From Actinomycetota bacterium (lineage in GTDB: Bacteria > Actinomycetota > Humimicrobiia > Humimicrobiales > Humimicrobiaceae), in assembly GCA_023379515.1 (NCBI GenBank), contig JAMCQQ010000444.1, positions 1 through 6,341 on the forward strand: DNA of 6,341 nt. The letters run 5' to 3'. Below the pieces are notes generated by a model. That model saw nothing but the letters and a program-made list of their open reading frames with translations. It was not told the DNA's origin and ran no database searches. Positions within the stretch are counted from its first letter, which is position 1, and every line of letters begins with the position of its first letter. This document shows positions 6,330 to 6,341 of this stretch, in pieces. A program made the translations under genes and the position numbers.

Positions 6330-6341
6330 TATTACTCACGA

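Noticed and set aside
6336..6338. In-frame TGA upstream of the MurB-like start as a recoded Gly (code 25, as in Gracilibacteria).
   Set aside because: TGA ends mraY and the MurB-like gene at normal family end points. Reading this TGA as Gly would not restore the MurB spacing, since Gly should directly precede the LVIKN stretch.

Overview
This is a dense, A+T-rich (roughly two thirds by eye) bacterial stretch of the division and cell wall (dcw) cluster. All of it is transcribed from the minus strand. In transcription order (right to left) it holds a short MurB-like FAD-domain protein, murA, murF, mraY, ftsW, murG and the first 79 codons of ftsQ, which runs off the left edge. Neighbouring genes overlap (ATGA at murB-like/murA, TAATG at murA/murF) or sit 7 to 43 bases apart, so one operon is the natural reading. 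No gap exceeds 43 bases, and no RNA gene, mobile element, repeat array, CRISPR or convincing terminator is visible.

The proteins form one pathway. MurA and normally MurB make UDP-MurNAc from UDP-GlcNAc. MurF adds the terminal dipeptide of the stem. MraY moves phospho-MurNAc-pentapeptide to the lipid carrier (lipid I), and MurG adds GlcNAc to give lipid II. FtsW polymerises lipid II at the septum, and FtsQ scaffolds the divisome. The murE, murD, murC and ddl genes, interspersed here in the classical E. coli order, are absent from the window.

Several proteins depart from textbook forms in the same direction. The first MurG loop reads TGAHFTPA, MraY has TPSGGG and PIHMYF instead of TPTMGG and PIHHHF, MurF lacks its N-terminal substrate domain, and the MurB homologue is reduced to part of its FAD domain. 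From memory, these variants and this gene order resemble Candidate Phyla Radiation bacteria (Patescibacteria), most likely Microgenomates. That assignment is inference and needs a tree. The standard code fits, because TGA ends mraY and the murB-like gene where their families normally end.

The observations most worth following are the Cys-to-Asp change at MurA position 115 (expected to give fosfomycin insensitivity), the stripped-down MurB homologue coupled to murA, the MurF without its UDP-binding domain, and -10-like boxes placed so that murG and ftsQ could be read from leaderless transcripts. I did not find a wholly new system; the interest lies in how a conserved pathway is modified.
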